Assembly (NCBI RefSeq): GCF_905220365.1
Contig: NC_061129.1
Coordinates: forward strand, 3,658,803-3,722,802
Source of the DNA: Vanessa cardui
Taxonomy: Eukaryota > Arthropoda > Insecta > Lepidoptera > Nymphalidae
DNA: 64,000 nucleotides
Direction: 5' to 3'
Shown one piece after another: positions 9,074 through 20,906 of this stretch (the stretch's first letter is position 1; each line of letters begins with the position of its first letter). The notes beneath the pieces are model-generated. The model had not been told where the DNA came from. It was given only the letters and a program-made list of their open reading frames with translations, and ran no database searches. Both the position numbers and the translations under genes were made by a program.

Positions 9074-12000
9074 TTTATGTTAATCTGGCAATAATCCCTT
9101 GCTTCGTCCTTTTTTTATTGTTATTTAAAATTATTTCGTGTTTTTGGAAAAATCAATTGAGATATATTAAAGGTAAGAAAGATCCGTAAAGTTTTATTAT
9201 TTTATATAAATAGACAACTGCTCATGCAAATGATAATAAGCAATGGTCCCTTTCGCACACAAACAATTGATAGAGTGACACGTTTAAGCTAAGGTTGGAC
9301 CAAATGTTCGATTTATCTTCGATAATACTATTCCATTAAAATGTTGCCAAAAAACAAAATATATATAAATCCTTTGACAACACGCGGACAAAATTAGTCA
9401 ATACGTGGGGTATTGGCTAATTTTAAATAGTTTCATAGAAAATTAAACCTTTCGACTACAAGCTCCATGTTAATTTAATTTTCGCGCAAACAATGCACCG
9501 CAAACCATAGAATCTAGTATATATATACTATATATATGTTATCTTGTGCCTATAATTAGATTGACTCATGTTATATGTACCTTCTAAATCGAAACGCTCA
9601 ACCAAGTATCGGAATTCTATTATTTTTTTTTAAATTACTTCCAAAAGAATTAAATTTTTAAAAAGTGGATGATTAAAACAGTTAAGAGGCTCTTTTTACG
9701 CAAAATATATCTCTTCAACCTTAACCCTTTCAAACTAAAAACACCATTTTGATATTTTTTTCATTCACGGTTACTTATAACAAATTGCCTAACACTTCAT
9801 TTAAATGTTTGTGTTTCTCATTATCATATTTCTAAACAAGTTTTAGTAGCTACAGTGTTTTTAGTTATCAATTTTCTTAAGCATAAATAATATAATAATA
9901 GTACTCACAAAATATTGTTTCATAGAATGTTTCCACTCTCCAAATTCTTATATGATAAAAAAATTGATAAATATTCGCGTATCGTAATAAATCAACGCTG
10001 TTTTTCAATAAAATGAATATTGTTTTTTTTTTTTTTTTAATACTAGTTGGTCTTTATGCAAGCCCGTCTGGTTAACAACCGTTTACGATATATTCTACCG
10101 CCAGTTAGTATTCTGTTCCTTTTTGAGCTAGTGTAACTTCAGTCATAGACAAAGAGTAAGTGACCAAATTTAGGTGGTCATTTCAAAAGTCACGAAACTT
10201 TAAAGTAAGACTTCAACACCTGCTCGTATGGATAATGAAAACCCACTTCCGACAGCCTTGTATCTGCGAGGTAGACTATCATTTTTTTAAGGAATAAGAA
10301 ATAATACTTGTTTTTATTAAATTATAAGTCATAAAATTTTACAATTTACGAAATTACTTTCGACAGTATTTTACTTCATAGATTTTTTGTCGGAGCAAAT
10401 ACATCCGTCCTAATTGTTGAAATAACCCTATAAATATTCTCTTCAAATTTTAACAGAATAAATAAAACAAGTTAATAATTAATTACATCTAATGTCAGAA
10501 CGAAATTCCATCACTAACGGTCTGCTAGAGCGAAAAACGTATCTGTGCTAGAGAGAAGAGAATAAGGAAGAGTAATAGGTAAACTTGCGAATTAAAGCCA
10601 CACTCCCTCTACCAAAAATGACTTAACAAGTAGCTGTGGGACATTGGATTTCTAAGGAATGGGTAATATTTCTAAAAACGCTAATGTCTATGGGCGGTCC
10701 ATACCATACAATCTGTCTAATTGCTATTTTCATTAGCTGGTGAATCAATGTAGGAAGAAATAAAGATACTAACCAAGTTACTGTATTTGAAATTAAAAAA
10801 AAAACGACCGTTTTTTATAATGGCATAAATGTAACATGTCATTTTGCTAATAAGCAACGTTACAATGATATCCTCTCGGAAAACGGATTGGTACTCATTT
10901 GACTGCCAACACTGGCACCGCGCGCGCTTATTGGTTAATTCAAATAACGCGCGCTTCCTACTTCCAGTTACACATTTCCGTTTTACGAAATCACTCCCAC
11001 AGATAATAGAAAAGCGAGAGGAAAGATGTCAAACACCAAAATTTAATTACAATTACATTGTCACTTCTGTCTAAATAATCTCAAGTTATATAGACAAATT
11101 TTACAACGCAATTGTTTGTAAATAAAACAAAAGATACTCCTAAACGAAAGTTTTATTGGAATACTTAATAATTATACATAAATCACATTAACAAAATTGG
11201 TTACTCAGTGTAAATACTTAATCTAAAATTACAAAAAAGATCTCACACATACCATGTATCGTACAGACATAACTTTATTTAATAATTTGTGAAACAAGGA
11301 TTAATTAATGTCTATTGAATGTCTTTTCTTTAGGTATTTATGTAATTACTGTTCAAAAAGTGTTTTATGGAATAAATGATTTTAAAGTTATACACAAAAA
11401 AAAAACATGTTGTCTCTCTCATACATAAATAACAATAAACTTTCACAATGACAGCTGACAAAAAAAATGAATAATAAAAAAGTTATGAGTTTAATTTTAA
11501 TCGTTTTTTGTAAATACCAATAAATAAATATTGATTCAGATCAGACAATCCAAATATTAAAAATGTACACAGAATGAAAATATGGCGTCAAATGTGATGT
11601 TTTCCCGCCATTTAAATGTCAATAGAAACTTGAAATTGTCTATGGTTTACATGACTTCTAGTGGCCTTAAAAAGAACTTGAATTCACATCTAATAATATC
11701 GTAGGTAGATGGAATAAACATTATTTACGTTATCTGTGAACATATTCATATCTACCCACGTTAGTGAATAAATTGATGTGAACTGAATAAGTCTACGTGT
11801 TACGGAAGTCCTAAACACAAACAATATAAATAATGAGAGATATAATCGTAGTATTAGATGCAAAAAATAACGTATTTATAAAGGCAGCTTGACGGGAATT
11901 TAAGTGCCTTTTCTTTACCACTAATCTAATAACGTTGCGTTTGCTAGAAAGGCTGTTTTGATAACAAAAATCTGTTGTAACGTAATGTAATATATGTAAT

Positions 12001-13456
12001 GGTAATGCGTCCCAATTCTGAAGCCCTAATTATAGATTAGCCCTAAATATAGATAATATACAGGATTATTAAATTCATACAACTTAACTTTTAAATAATA
12101 TTTTCATTTTATTATTACAATTTTTAACTGTTAAAATTAATTTTATCTTATTGTTATTAGAACTATGACAAAACTGGATGAACAAACAAAAAGTTGCTTT
12201 TATTCACATAACCAATTTATTATCTTTTACTTAACTTCATCTACATGGGTTTTTGTGTGCGTCTTATACAAAGTATGTCACCCTAGTACTGGCAGGAAAT
12301 ACTTGTAAGTAGGAAGATATTTGCTAAGCGCTGAAAGAACTAGTACTACTAATGATCCTGCTGTTTCTGGTACATCCTCGTACTTGAAACATATATGCAA
12401 AAGTACTGGTATTGTATTTTACTAGTATCAGCAAGTATACAAACATATTGAGCTCATATTTTGCTTCTGATTGGACGAAACAAAATACTACATATTATTT
12501 CTCTATCGGATAAATAGAGCTTGTTCTATAAAGGGTTTTACTTTTATATAAATTAAACTATTATTGAAATAAATACATTTTTGCAACAATAAAATCTACT
12601 AATATCTTTGTTCTAAAATTATTAAGATAATTATGACTTGCATGCACGGGTGAATATTTAAAAAGTGTTTTATTAGAAACAAGCCAAATCACCAGATTTT
12701 AAAGCAATCAATGTCATTTATTCTTGTACTTATTGATGAGCATACAAAGCATCTCACTTGTGACTGTCCGACAAACTCTCATAATTTCAACGTTTGAATA
12801 TGCTTATAATGAACGTAATTCTTTATAATCTTTTCTTCATAACATGTACACATAATAAAAACAACTGGATGAAAAGTATTATATTACATTGATACTGATC
12901 TTTTACCATCTATACAATGAATTATTCTACATATAAATTATTTCTAAGTTAAATTATATTTAATGGTATCTAAAACAATCTTACTATCTATTGTATATTT
13001 AGAAAGTTCTATTTTCATTGTGTAGGAGAAAGAGCTTAAATAATTACTGTTTTTTAAAACCAGTCAGAAAGAAAAACATTTACGAAACGGCCTAACTATT
13101 TCAATGAAAACGATTGCATATGAAAATTAAGTTGTAATTTAAAAAGAAAAAATATGAATACACAGAAATTAGCTTCCATTATGTCCTGTTAAACACACAA
13201 TTTTCACATACAACCATTTCCACTGACAGTAACGAAATGTCAAATTAAATGTTAAATTTCAGTCTATTTAAGTCATCACATATTAGCTTGGTCATAATAG
13301 TTATTTGGAAAAGTGACAGATATCAATCACTTCATCTTACTATTCATATTGTACTGGGATCTCGCACAAGAAAAAATGTTACAACTGAATTTTTTATTTC
13401 TGTCAATATTATGCAAATGGAATCATCATTACTTGAAATAAATCGTTGTAAATTAT
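9074..13456. other. Gene-poor AT-rich stretch downstream of TFIIB
   Basis: It contains a poly(T) run near 10022-10040 and a degenerate relic of the 'GCAAGCCCGTCTGG' repeat family at about 10040-10135. Otherwise I see only AT-rich sequence with short chance ORFs. No exon or RNA gene could be supported. Confidence 0.4.
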
Positions 13457-13462
13457 TTTATT
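13457..13462 (-). terminator. Candidate poly(A) signal AATAAA for TFIIB
   Basis: This is the first minus-strand AATAAA below the TFIIB stop codon, about 400 nt downstream. A second lies at 13393-13398. AT-rich DNA throws up such hexamers by chance, so the 3' UTR end is a guess. Confidence 0.25.
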
Positions 13463-13860
13463 ATGTAAGATTTTTTTTTAAAAACCCATGATATGTGGCA
13501 GTGCTTTGTGCGTCCCACCTGGGTGGACTCATGTCTGATATAAACATCAGATCCCAATAGCCTGTGAACATCGGTAGTCAAATGCAGTTTTTATCATCAC
13601 TAATAAATACGGCTAAACTTTTGATTCTTATACAGTTCAAGTTGGTTACTTGATATCATAATATAAATTTCGAATTTAACTAACTGTAATAATATATATA
13701 TCCAATATTAATTTCATATCATCTCTGTAGTTTTGTAGCAAACTTATAATGCTATGTATAGCAATTTAACATATGAAAACTATTACTTTCAACTTATGAC
13801 TACTTAATATCAAACTCACCATATATTGATTCCACTGTATACAATTAACACTTAACACAT

Positions 13861-14022
13861 TTACATCTGCGGCAGGAACTCAATGGGTGTTGCGAAGTTG
13901 AAGTCTTCCGGGAACAATTTTGCTGCAAACGGATACATCAGCTTGTATGACTGCCTGATTGTAACGTCCGCTACACCAGCGATATCACCAATCTCTTTCT
14001 GACTGCGTTTGTCTGCTGATGC
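13861..14022 (-). CDS. TfIIB: TFIIB coding exon 5 and stop
   Basis: Acceptor TATTCCAG|GCATCAGC. It encodes ASADKRSQKEIGDIAGVADV through IEFLPQM, then TAA at 13863-13861. Confidence 0.97.
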   Translation of the reverse strand, partial: ASADKRSQKEIGDIAGVADVTIRQSYKLMYPFAAKLFPEDFNFATPIEFLPQM

Positions 14023-17000
14023 CTGGAATACGAAAAATAGAATTATAAATAGTTTTAAGCTTTTATTAGTAATCATACAATAAAAACAAGCAACAATGGA
14101 ATCATTAATGTACAGTTGAAAATATAAGTTAGTTCGTGCAATTAACTATTGGTAAATTTTCAGTAAAATTATATATTGGCTATTAGTTATTGACAAAGTG
14201 ATCTCTTATCTACATGGTTCTGATTAAACTAGACATTAACTATTTGAATGATTATAAAAGAAATATTGTTATGAATCATCTACACATAAATATAGATATG
14301 CATCTAATAGTGTGAACTTATACTATTTAAATTATTAATCTATTAATAAAATTAATTATTTACCTGTGATGCCATATATATAGCAGCCGCGGCAACCGAA
14401 ATGGGACTCCTTCCAGATACAATATCCAATTCCCCAGCCTTCCTCGCGATATGTGTAGCGGCTCTTTGTACCGAGTTGGGTAGTGCCAGATTGGAACAGA
14501 AACGAGACATGAAGTCTGCGGTCGTGATCAAGTCGACTGAAGTTTCCAGTGCCTTTAGGATGAGTTTGAAACATCTACCAATTTCCTTCTTACTGATCTT
14601 ACTGACTGCGCAAATTTCCTTAAAAGTACGCGGTACACCCTCTTGCCTACAAGCAATGTATAAACATGCGGATGCTATTGCATCGTTAGCTCGACCTTTT
14701 AAGTTTTTACCATCATGAACCTGTAAATAATTAAAAGGGTAATATAAGACTTTAATTTTAAATCTATTTTACATTTGATTTTCAAATTATTATTTATAAT
14801 ATATACATAAAAAACATATTAAGTGTACTGATTATAAACACAATATTTTTTATGTAATAAAGGTACATATGTATATACTGTATGTACCGTTATTACATGA
14901 ACAATAATATTATTGTGTATTGGACAGATATAATATTGGATGATAAAAAGTAATGATGTGAAGGTAGTACAAACTTTAATGATAGAATTTTTTACACTCT
15001 ATTGGAAAGTCTGTCTCTTTTAGAATGTGTAACTATGGAATTTCATAATAATAAATAGCCTTATTAAACAAATTTAATTACTTTAGTTGTTCTTTAAAAA
15101 TGTAATATAGCTATCAGGAAAAAGATGTACACTAATTTGTGAAGAAATTGTTAAGTAATCTTCTTTAAACAATGTTTTCGAAGTATAAGAATACCTGCAA
15201 TCTTTATTCCCCTATATAAGTTTTCAAACAATATTTGGTAATAAATGCACTACATAACAATAATAGTAATTACATTGCATTCAATTATAAATTCAAAGGC
15301 ATAACAAACACACACTCATTATGTAAAAAGATAACTAGAATAATAAGTACATGTAAATAAATATCACTACAGGTAAAATCTATGCTTGGAAAAGTGTAAA
15401 ATTAGTTATCATCAGGTTTGCTAAGTAGGACATTTATCACATGCAAAATAACCAATTTGCATTCTAATTCAATAGGCATATTTGCATTTAATACAAATTT
15501 TAAACATTTGTTTCTATTATTTCTTTATTTACAAATTGTTGATGAAATTCATAGCAAAATATGTATTAAATTAATATTACTGAAAAGTATATGTATTGAA
15601 ATAAATTTACTTGGATATTTGTCTGATATTCTGGTATTGTCTATGGTTATTATCAGATTGAATAATGTCAGTTCCCACTATACACTTAGTTCTTTTAAGC
15701 AATGCAATAGATTTTAATGCAGTTTTCATCAATAAGCAGTGCTGTTATAACACATATATCATATTAGAGCATTTATCTTTTTATGACTACTTTAAAATCT
15801 AAAAGCTGTATGTTAACCTGGTATTGGATATACATTATCCAATATAAAATTAATGGCATGTATTCAATAAAAGTTATTTAAAACAGCCAATATGGAAATC
15901 ACTAATGGCATATAAGCAAAAATAACTTTGCATTTACTCATCTCATTCAATATAAAAATAAATTGCAAACGGCTTACCGATTCAATATTATGAATAAAAA
16001 AAGAAAAAGATTATTTATTATGTTACCTGTTTAAATAAATTATTTGCTCTGTCAACAATTGTTTTTGGTAAGTTGATACGATCAGCCATCGTGTTTATTT
16101 CTCTGAAGGCGTTAATGAGGGCTCGGTCAGTACTGCTAATGTTTCGTCTGTTTTGGTATTTAGATACTCCAAAGCTATCAAATGATGCATCTCCTCGTCC
16201 AGGGCCAATAATTGTGGAAAGATCACCTCCAGACAGAAGTGGGTTCTCTGGACCACCAACACGAGATGGATCAACTCCTGACTTCTCATTACTGAATGTA
16301 CGCCATTCAGACCCTACGTCAATAACTCTGAAAAGATACAAAATAATTCTTCAAGTTATTGTATGTAACATTCTTATCTTCTTTTAAATAAACAGTATAA
16401 ACCACCAACTTATTATGAATGCAAGAGTACAATTTATTTATGTTATCAGTTCCATGCAGAAAAAATAATTCTGGCCGAAAAGAATTATTTGTAGGTACTA
16501 GGCATGTAGTAAAACCTACTTGGATAAATTATAAAAATAAAAGAGTACATATAATGTTTATACTGGTCACACCAATTGCATGTATTAAAGTGTTTAATTC
16601 GGTTTCGAAATCGCAGATATCCCTGCAAAATTGCAATTCGCCTTGACATCTATAGCTTTGGTACGATGCACTGTTGTGTACCAAAGCAACAGAGCATCAT
16701 GTTTAGACTGCACTTATAATTACTGACCTGTCGCCAACAACGAGGCCGCATTCTGAACATATCATGTCACCCGCTCTATAATCCTCAATGAGCGGTGCGT
16801 CGGGATGAGCATAACACACCACCTTATTCGCTTCCATTCTAAAACCACAAAGGAAAGTACATTTAGGAATGTTAGAAATCTCGACACTAGATAACTAGCA
16901 CAAGCGACTCTCGCTAACGTTACACCATTACAACCATTAACTTACGTAAAGCCAGTTTGTATATTAACATATTTCTGGTTTTTAATTATAGAAAAACTTC

Positions 17001-17060
17001 GTTAAAATATAAACAGAATTAAAAATAAATTATAAAAACAGACCTCGACGTGCTCGCCAT
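13861..17060 (-). CDS. TfIIB: Transcription initiation factor IIB (TFIIB), complete, five coding exons
   Basis: General RNA polymerase II initiation factor: it binds TBP-promoter DNA in the nucleus, recruits polymerase and helps set the start site. Five exons join in frame (17044-17060, 16728-16838, 16027-16327, 14364-14720, 13861-14022), 948 nt for 315 aa plus stop, the length I remember for insect TFIIB. Residues 14-36 form the zinc ribbon, C14-x2-H17 and C33-x2-C36 in VVCYAHPDAPLIEDYRAGDM. The B-reader/B-linker follows (GSEWRTFSNEK). Two cyclin-like repeats form the C-terminal core, including KGRANDAIASACLYIACRQE, SKKEIGRCFKLILKALETS and SPISVAAAAIYMASQ. All introns have GT-AG ends. The first exon codes only MASTS plus two bases. 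Similarity to human TFIIB, judged by eye, leaves little doubt. No frameshift or stop interrupts it. Confidence 0.97.
14364..14720 (-). CDS. TfIIB: TFIIB coding exon 4 (cyclin repeats)
   Basis: Acceptor TTTACAG|GTTCATGA, donor TCACAG|GTAAAT. 119 codons, starting VHDGKNLKGRAND and ending AAAAIYMASQ. Confidence 0.97.
14721..16026 (-). other. TfIIB: TFIIB intron 3
   Basis: 1306-bp AT-rich intron without recognised genes. It holds a near-perfect inverted repeat (14852-14869 / 14881-14898, one mismatch, 11-nt loop) and a 9-bp one (TATTGGATA / TATCCAATA near 15825-15845). Confidence 0.8.
16027..16327 (-). CDS. TfIIB: TFIIB coding exon 3 (B-reader, linker, start of cyclin repeat 1)
   Basis: Acceptor TTTCAG|AGTTATTG, donor AACAG|GTAACA. 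It encodes residues from VIDVGSEWRTFSNEK through INTMADRINLPK to NNLFKQ. Confidence 0.96.
16728..16838 (-). CDS. TfIIB: TFIIB coding exon 2 (zinc ribbon)
   Basis: Acceptor TTTTAG|AATGGAAG, donor ACAG|GTCAGT. It encodes the zinc-ribbon residues Cys14, His17, Cys33 and Cys36. An in-frame ATG at its start (residue 7) could serve as an alternative start, but exon 1 gives the family's expected N-terminus. Confidence 0.95.
17044..17060 (-). CDS. TfIIB: TFIIB coding exon 1 (17 nt)
   Basis: ATGGCGAGCACGTCGAG, then donor GTCTGT. It encodes MASTS and the first two bases of an Arg codon completed in exon 2. The upstream 5' UTR boundary is not determined. Confidence 0.85.
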
Positions 17061-17860
17061 GATTGTCAAGTTGCAACATACATAGACAAGACAATTACGA
17101 ATTATCTGTCTGCCATAGACAATGACAGTACAATGGACATTTCGTTGACATATATTTCTGCCGAATACCGACATGGATAATAAGCATTTGGCTTTAAAAT
17201 GTCAACTTAATAATAACAATAATATTGAAAAATATATGAATATCGTATTTTATAAAAATTCTTATTATTTTCATTCTATTTAAGCAACAGAGAAATTAAA
17301 GGAAATAATACCCGAAATACAAACGACATTCAAGAAATGAATCATTTATTTATATAATATATTTATAATTGGATCGTTATTATAATTAAATATATTTTTA
17401 TATTCAAACTAAATAAATAAGTGCTATAAAATAAAAAGAAAAATAAATTTTACTAAGGGTTACGGTAAGTAAAAATTATTTCATAACGTCAATTCAATAA
17501 GCGATGCAAATATTTAAACGAAAAATTAAGCAAAATATATATTTATGAACTAGTATTTAACAAAGACTAGGGAAATGACACGTCTTCAAAGATTGAGTAA
17601 TAATTAAAAACTTAATCTTCTAATAAATTGCATAATTCAAAAAAAATACAAAAGTAAAAAATATATCACATTATTATACCAACAGGTAATGGGTATTTCT
17701 CTTCAAAGACATGTTGAATATTAAATGTTTTGTAAACCTTCGCAATGTACGACATAGTCGTTTATAGCAGTTTAGTGTCTCAGGTAATCGTGTCGTACAT
17801 TTGAAACGACTCATTACATGAATGTAATTTTAGTTGAACGTCTCAACGTCAACGTCTCGT
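17061..17860. promoter_or_regulatory. Upstream region of TFIIB, promoter presumably within
   Basis: The TFIIB promoter and 5' UTR must lie above 17060 on the minus strand, but no TATA box or initiator can be chosen with confidence. A pair of 11-bp inverted repeats AATGTACGACA / TGTCGTACATT (17744-17754, 17791-17801) is the only structure seen. The rest is AT-rich. Confidence 0.3.
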
Positions 17861-18105
17861 TCAAACCCAGGCAAGCACCGCTAATTCATGTGTTTGATTT
17901 GTCTTTATAATTCATCTCGTGCTCATCGGTGAAGGAAAACATCGTGAGGAAACCTGCATGTGACAAATTTCATAGAAATTCTGCCACGTGTGTATTCCAC
18001 CAACCCGCATTGGAACAGCGTGGTGGAATATGTTCCAAACCTTCTCCTCAAAGAGAGAGGAGGCCTTTAGCCCAGCAGTGGGAATTTACAGGCTGTTGTT
18101 GTTAA
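17861..18105 (+). mobile_element. tRNA-derived SINE (Metulj-like), 5'-truncated
   Basis: It begins inside the B box (GTTCAAACCCAGGCAAGCAC) and continues to the AGCCCAGCAGTGGGAATTTA end and GTTGTTGTT tail. The tRNA-like A box is missing, as expected for incomplete reverse transcription. Confidence 0.85.
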
Positions 18106-18553
18106 ATTATTATGCAAATCTACTATCAAGATGTTTAGTAAATTTTGTGAAACTGAAGTTGAATTGAACCGAAATAATTATTTTGTTGCGAAATAATTAT
18201 TAAGCGTATTTTAGTATTTAAACTAGGATCTAAAGGCCGTCTGAGTAGTTTGTCCAGTTTTATACAAAGTTATAGTTAGGCTGACAAACAAATGGGCTAG
18301 ATAAGGGTAATCTGATGGTATGATCACCATCGCCTGTAGATATTAGTGATATAAGAAATATTATTATCTACTCCATACATTACACTAAAGCGCCGCTAAC
18401 GAGGAGAGTTAAAATTTTATAATCAGAACCCAAAGCTCAGGGTGGTTAATAGTCGCTACGTACATAGTAGCCTATATTTTTATTTTTTATCTGAATCATA
18501 AAAACAGATTTAAGAGAAAAGCATGACCAGATAGAACAGACAGGTAACCTAAG
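18106..18553. other. Non-coding DNA with a weak repeat relic
   Basis: Around 18280-18370 (ACAAACAAATGGGC, TGATGGTATGATCACCATCG) there is a degenerate antisense relic of the repeat family seen at 43023-43319. Nothing else is recognised. Confidence 0.4.
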
Positions 18554-18701
18554 CAATAACTACTGAGTTTCTTGCCGGTTCTTCTCGGTAGAATCTGCTT
18601 TCCGAACCGGTGGTAGCTTCACTTAATTGTAAAATGACGATTCAAAAGTGCTTGTAAAAGCCCACTTGAATAAAGTTTATTTTGATTTGATTTGATTTGA
18701 A
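18554..18701 (+). mobile_element. LINE 3' end with TTTGA-type tail
   Basis: Contains GAGTTTCTTGCCGGTTCTTC, CCGAACCGGTGGTAGCTTCA and ATGACGATTCAAAAGTGCTT, then AATAAAGTTTATTTTGATTTG with a short (TTTGA) repeat tail. This is a 5'-truncated copy of a very common lepidopteran LINE 3' UTR. A degenerate second copy lies at 8075-8160. Confidence 0.75.
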
Positions 18702-18760
18702 AAACCATATTGACAAAGACCATTAGATCGTATTAGCCAACGATCCCTTGGAACATACAG

Positions 18761-18967
18761 CTAAGTTAATTCTGGACGTGCGAATTTGAAGGCGAAACCA
18801 CTATTCCCTTTATCGATTGAATCAGAGTACTGCTCATCAGCCAAATCGATTTCGTATAAGTACCTATAGGTCATAAGTAGCATAATTAAAACAGAAAAAA
18901 GAGAAAAAATAACGAAAACTATTAAGTTAGTTATGATAATAGATTTTTCAGTCGTCGTCGTTGTCAT
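18761..18967 (-). CDS. Small predicted single-pass membrane protein, 68 aa
   Basis: ATG at 18967 (context TTTAAAATG) opens a 68-codon frame ending in TAG. A short Thr-rich N-terminus (MTTTTTEK) precedes a strongly hydrophobic stretch at about residues 9-32 (IIITNLIVFVIFSLFSVLIM and on), followed by a hydrophilic, acidic and then basic tail with YEIDLADEQYSDSIDKG and FKFARPELT. The pattern is one transmembrane helix plus a cytosolic or luminal tail. Codon use in the tail looks coding-like. TTATATAACC lies upstream near 19040 on the minus strand and could be TATA-like. The antisense LINE tail just downstream provides AATAAA. I recognise no family. It could be a real small-protein gene or a chance ORF in AT-rich DNA, where hydrophobic codons are common. 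Confidence 0.35.
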   Translation of the reverse strand: MTTTTTEKSIIITNLIVFVIFSLFSVLIMLLMTYRYLYEIDLADEQYSDSIDKGNSGFAFKFARPELT

Positions 18968-19205
18968 TTAAAATTGTGTTTCCTTAGAGCTTCCACGACG
19001 TTCGCCTAATAGATCGTCGGATCGGAATCGAATAAGGTTATATAAAAATAATATAAATTGACAGTGTAGATCTTCTTTAAGGAAAATGCTTCGACAAACG
19101 GCTATAAGTATAACTTAGCTCTTCCCACGCGAAGCGAGGGCGAATTGTAATAATATTACAAGTCTACAACAATTACCTTTATTATGTATTATTTTATATT
19201 TAAAT

Positions 19206-19517
19206 GGCCGATGATAAAAAGGAGTCGAGATGGCCCAGTGGTTAGAACGCGTGCATCTTAACCGATGATTGCGGGTTCAAACCCAGGCAAGCACCGCTGA
19301 TTCATGTGCTTAATTTGTGTATATAATTCATCTCGTGCTCAGCGGTGAAGGAAAACATGGTGAGGAAACCTGCATGTGACAAATTTCATAGAAATTCTGC
19401 CACATATATATATTCCACCAACCCGCATTGGAACAGCCTGGTGGAATATGTTCCAAAACGTTCTCCTCATAGGGAGAGGCCTTAAGCCCAGCAGTGGGAA
19501 TTTACGGGCTGTTGTTG
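19206..19517 (+). mobile_element. Full-length tRNA-derived SINE (Metulj-like), copy with 12-bp TSD
   Basis: The SINE head GAGTCGAGATGGCCCAGTGG begins at about 19222 and is preceded by 16 extra bases. The flanking 12-bp duplication TTATATTTAAAT (19194-19205 and 19518-19529) includes those 16 bases in the insertion, so the source transcript may have started upstream of the canonical 5' end. The tail is GTTGTTG. Confidence 0.85.
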
Positions 19518-19529
19518 TTATATTTAAAT

Positions 19530-20283
19530 ATGACGCAATATATACGTACTGTCATTGGTTTTAGAGAAACGAGGATAAAAGTATCTATTGTAATTTCAAT
19601 AGATCAGTATGACTAAATAAATTTGAGGTTGATAATAACTCTCCAACAAATCTTTTTCTCAATAACTTGCAATCATGTCTTGTAACAGATAATTATTTAA
19701 TTTTAAAAAGAGAAGTATTAATTATAAATAGTATTAGGTAATTAAACTTTGACAAATTATTAAACAAATACCTAATAACTGTAATAATTTTATAAGTACA
19801 CAATAATGTAAAATAAATAATTTTGATTATAATCATTATATATATATGTAATAGTGTTATATGATTAATTATGACATCCTATGACGTGACACCGTACTAC
19901 TCGCTAACACTATTACTACTATTAATACTATATACTCTATTCCAATGGAAGTAAGAAAAAAATAAACAACCGTTCTATTTATGTATTTCATGCGATTTAC
20001 ATGAAATGCGTAAATCTAAGTTTGTAACATACACGTTACGATTAATCTCTTTTATATACATATCTTTATTTGTAACACCACACTATTACACTTAACCACT
20101 TATTTGAAATTCGTTTCGTGGACGTTCAAAACGCAATTTTTTCGTATTCATAGATTAAACAAGCGCTAGACCAATGATATCGCGTCATCTTGATGTAAAA
20201 TCTTGTATATTTAACTTTTTTCCTGTTATTATTGGAATAGATTATAACTACATTTTTTGTCGGCTATATATTCTATAAATTAG
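19530..20283. other. AT-rich non-coding DNA
   Basis: No coding or repeat feature recognised. Confidence 0.4.
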
Positions 20284-20906
20284 TAGTTGTTACCCACGGC
20301 TTCGCTCGCGTTTTAGAGGTTAATAGGCTATTTGACTGGTTTTTAAAATCCATTCTATACTATTTAGTAGAAGTTAAGGAACCCAGTAAAAGTTGTGTTT
20401 TTTATTTCTAGTACATATTTGCCGGACAATATCATATTAAAAATTCTATATTTAAATAACGCGCGAAAACGCTACTTGGACAATATGGAGCTGCAATAGG
20501 GTCGGTGACGTCAGTTTCTTGTATTTTAATCTGTGGTACATACAGTAGAAAAGCAATGTTTACAAGAAAGTGACTTCATCATAAGCCTGGCCAATCAGGA
20601 GCGTTTTGTGTCACGTGACAAACGTTTGAAAAAATGCATTTTTATTTATGGATATTTGAATAAATTGAGTATTATTTTCAACTTTCGTTAGTAAATAACC
20701 ATTTTTAAACTCATAATATACACTGATTACAATAATTCACAATTTATTTTTCGCATTGTCAAATAGCCTATTGTGATGTGTTAGGCAAACAACGTATGTA
20801 CCCTATGTTCTTTGAATTTCAAGTTTACTTCACACCAAATTCGATTCATTGGTTTAGTCGTGAAAGAACGACAAACATACAGAGTTACATTTATAATATT
20901 ACTATA
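20284..20906 (-). mobile_element. Helitron-like element (antisense) interrupted by a MITE
   Basis: The left part (GTTACCCACGGCTTCGCTCG, near 20290) and the right part (GATTCATTGGTTTAGTCGTG, ACAAACATACAGAG, TTATAATATTACTATA) are the two ends of a common lepidopteran repeat read in reverse. They are separated by the MITE at 20326-20768. A related decayed copy lies at about 49030-49200. The 3' CTAG end is degraded. Confidence 0.5.
20326..20768. mobile_element. MITE (443 bp, TIR GGCTATTTGAC, TA target), copy 1
   Basis: Terminal inverted repeats GGCTATTTGAC ... GTCAAATAGCC are flanked on both sides by TA, suggesting a Tc1/mariner-type target duplication. If the flanking ATA/TAT bases are counted, the TIR is longer (ATAGGCTATTTGAC). 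A second copy at 49506-49944 aligns over its whole length. The inside is AT-rich with a short GC-rich patch (AGCTGCAATAGGGTCGGTGACG) and has no coding capacity, so movement would need a transposase in trans. Confidence 0.8.

Noticed and set aside
14401..14718. 105-codon plus-strand frame opposite TFIIB exon 4
   Set aside because: It is the antisense shadow of a well-supported TFIIB exon with exact splice sites and no similarity of its own.
15418..15717. 99-codon frame within TFIIB intron 3
   Set aside because: AT-rich chance frame of hydrophobic and Ile/Leu/Asn codons, no promoter or similarity.
16073..16387. 104-codon plus-strand frame opposite TFIIB exon 3
   Set aside because: Antisense shadow of TFIIB coding sequence; runs past the splice acceptor into the intron.
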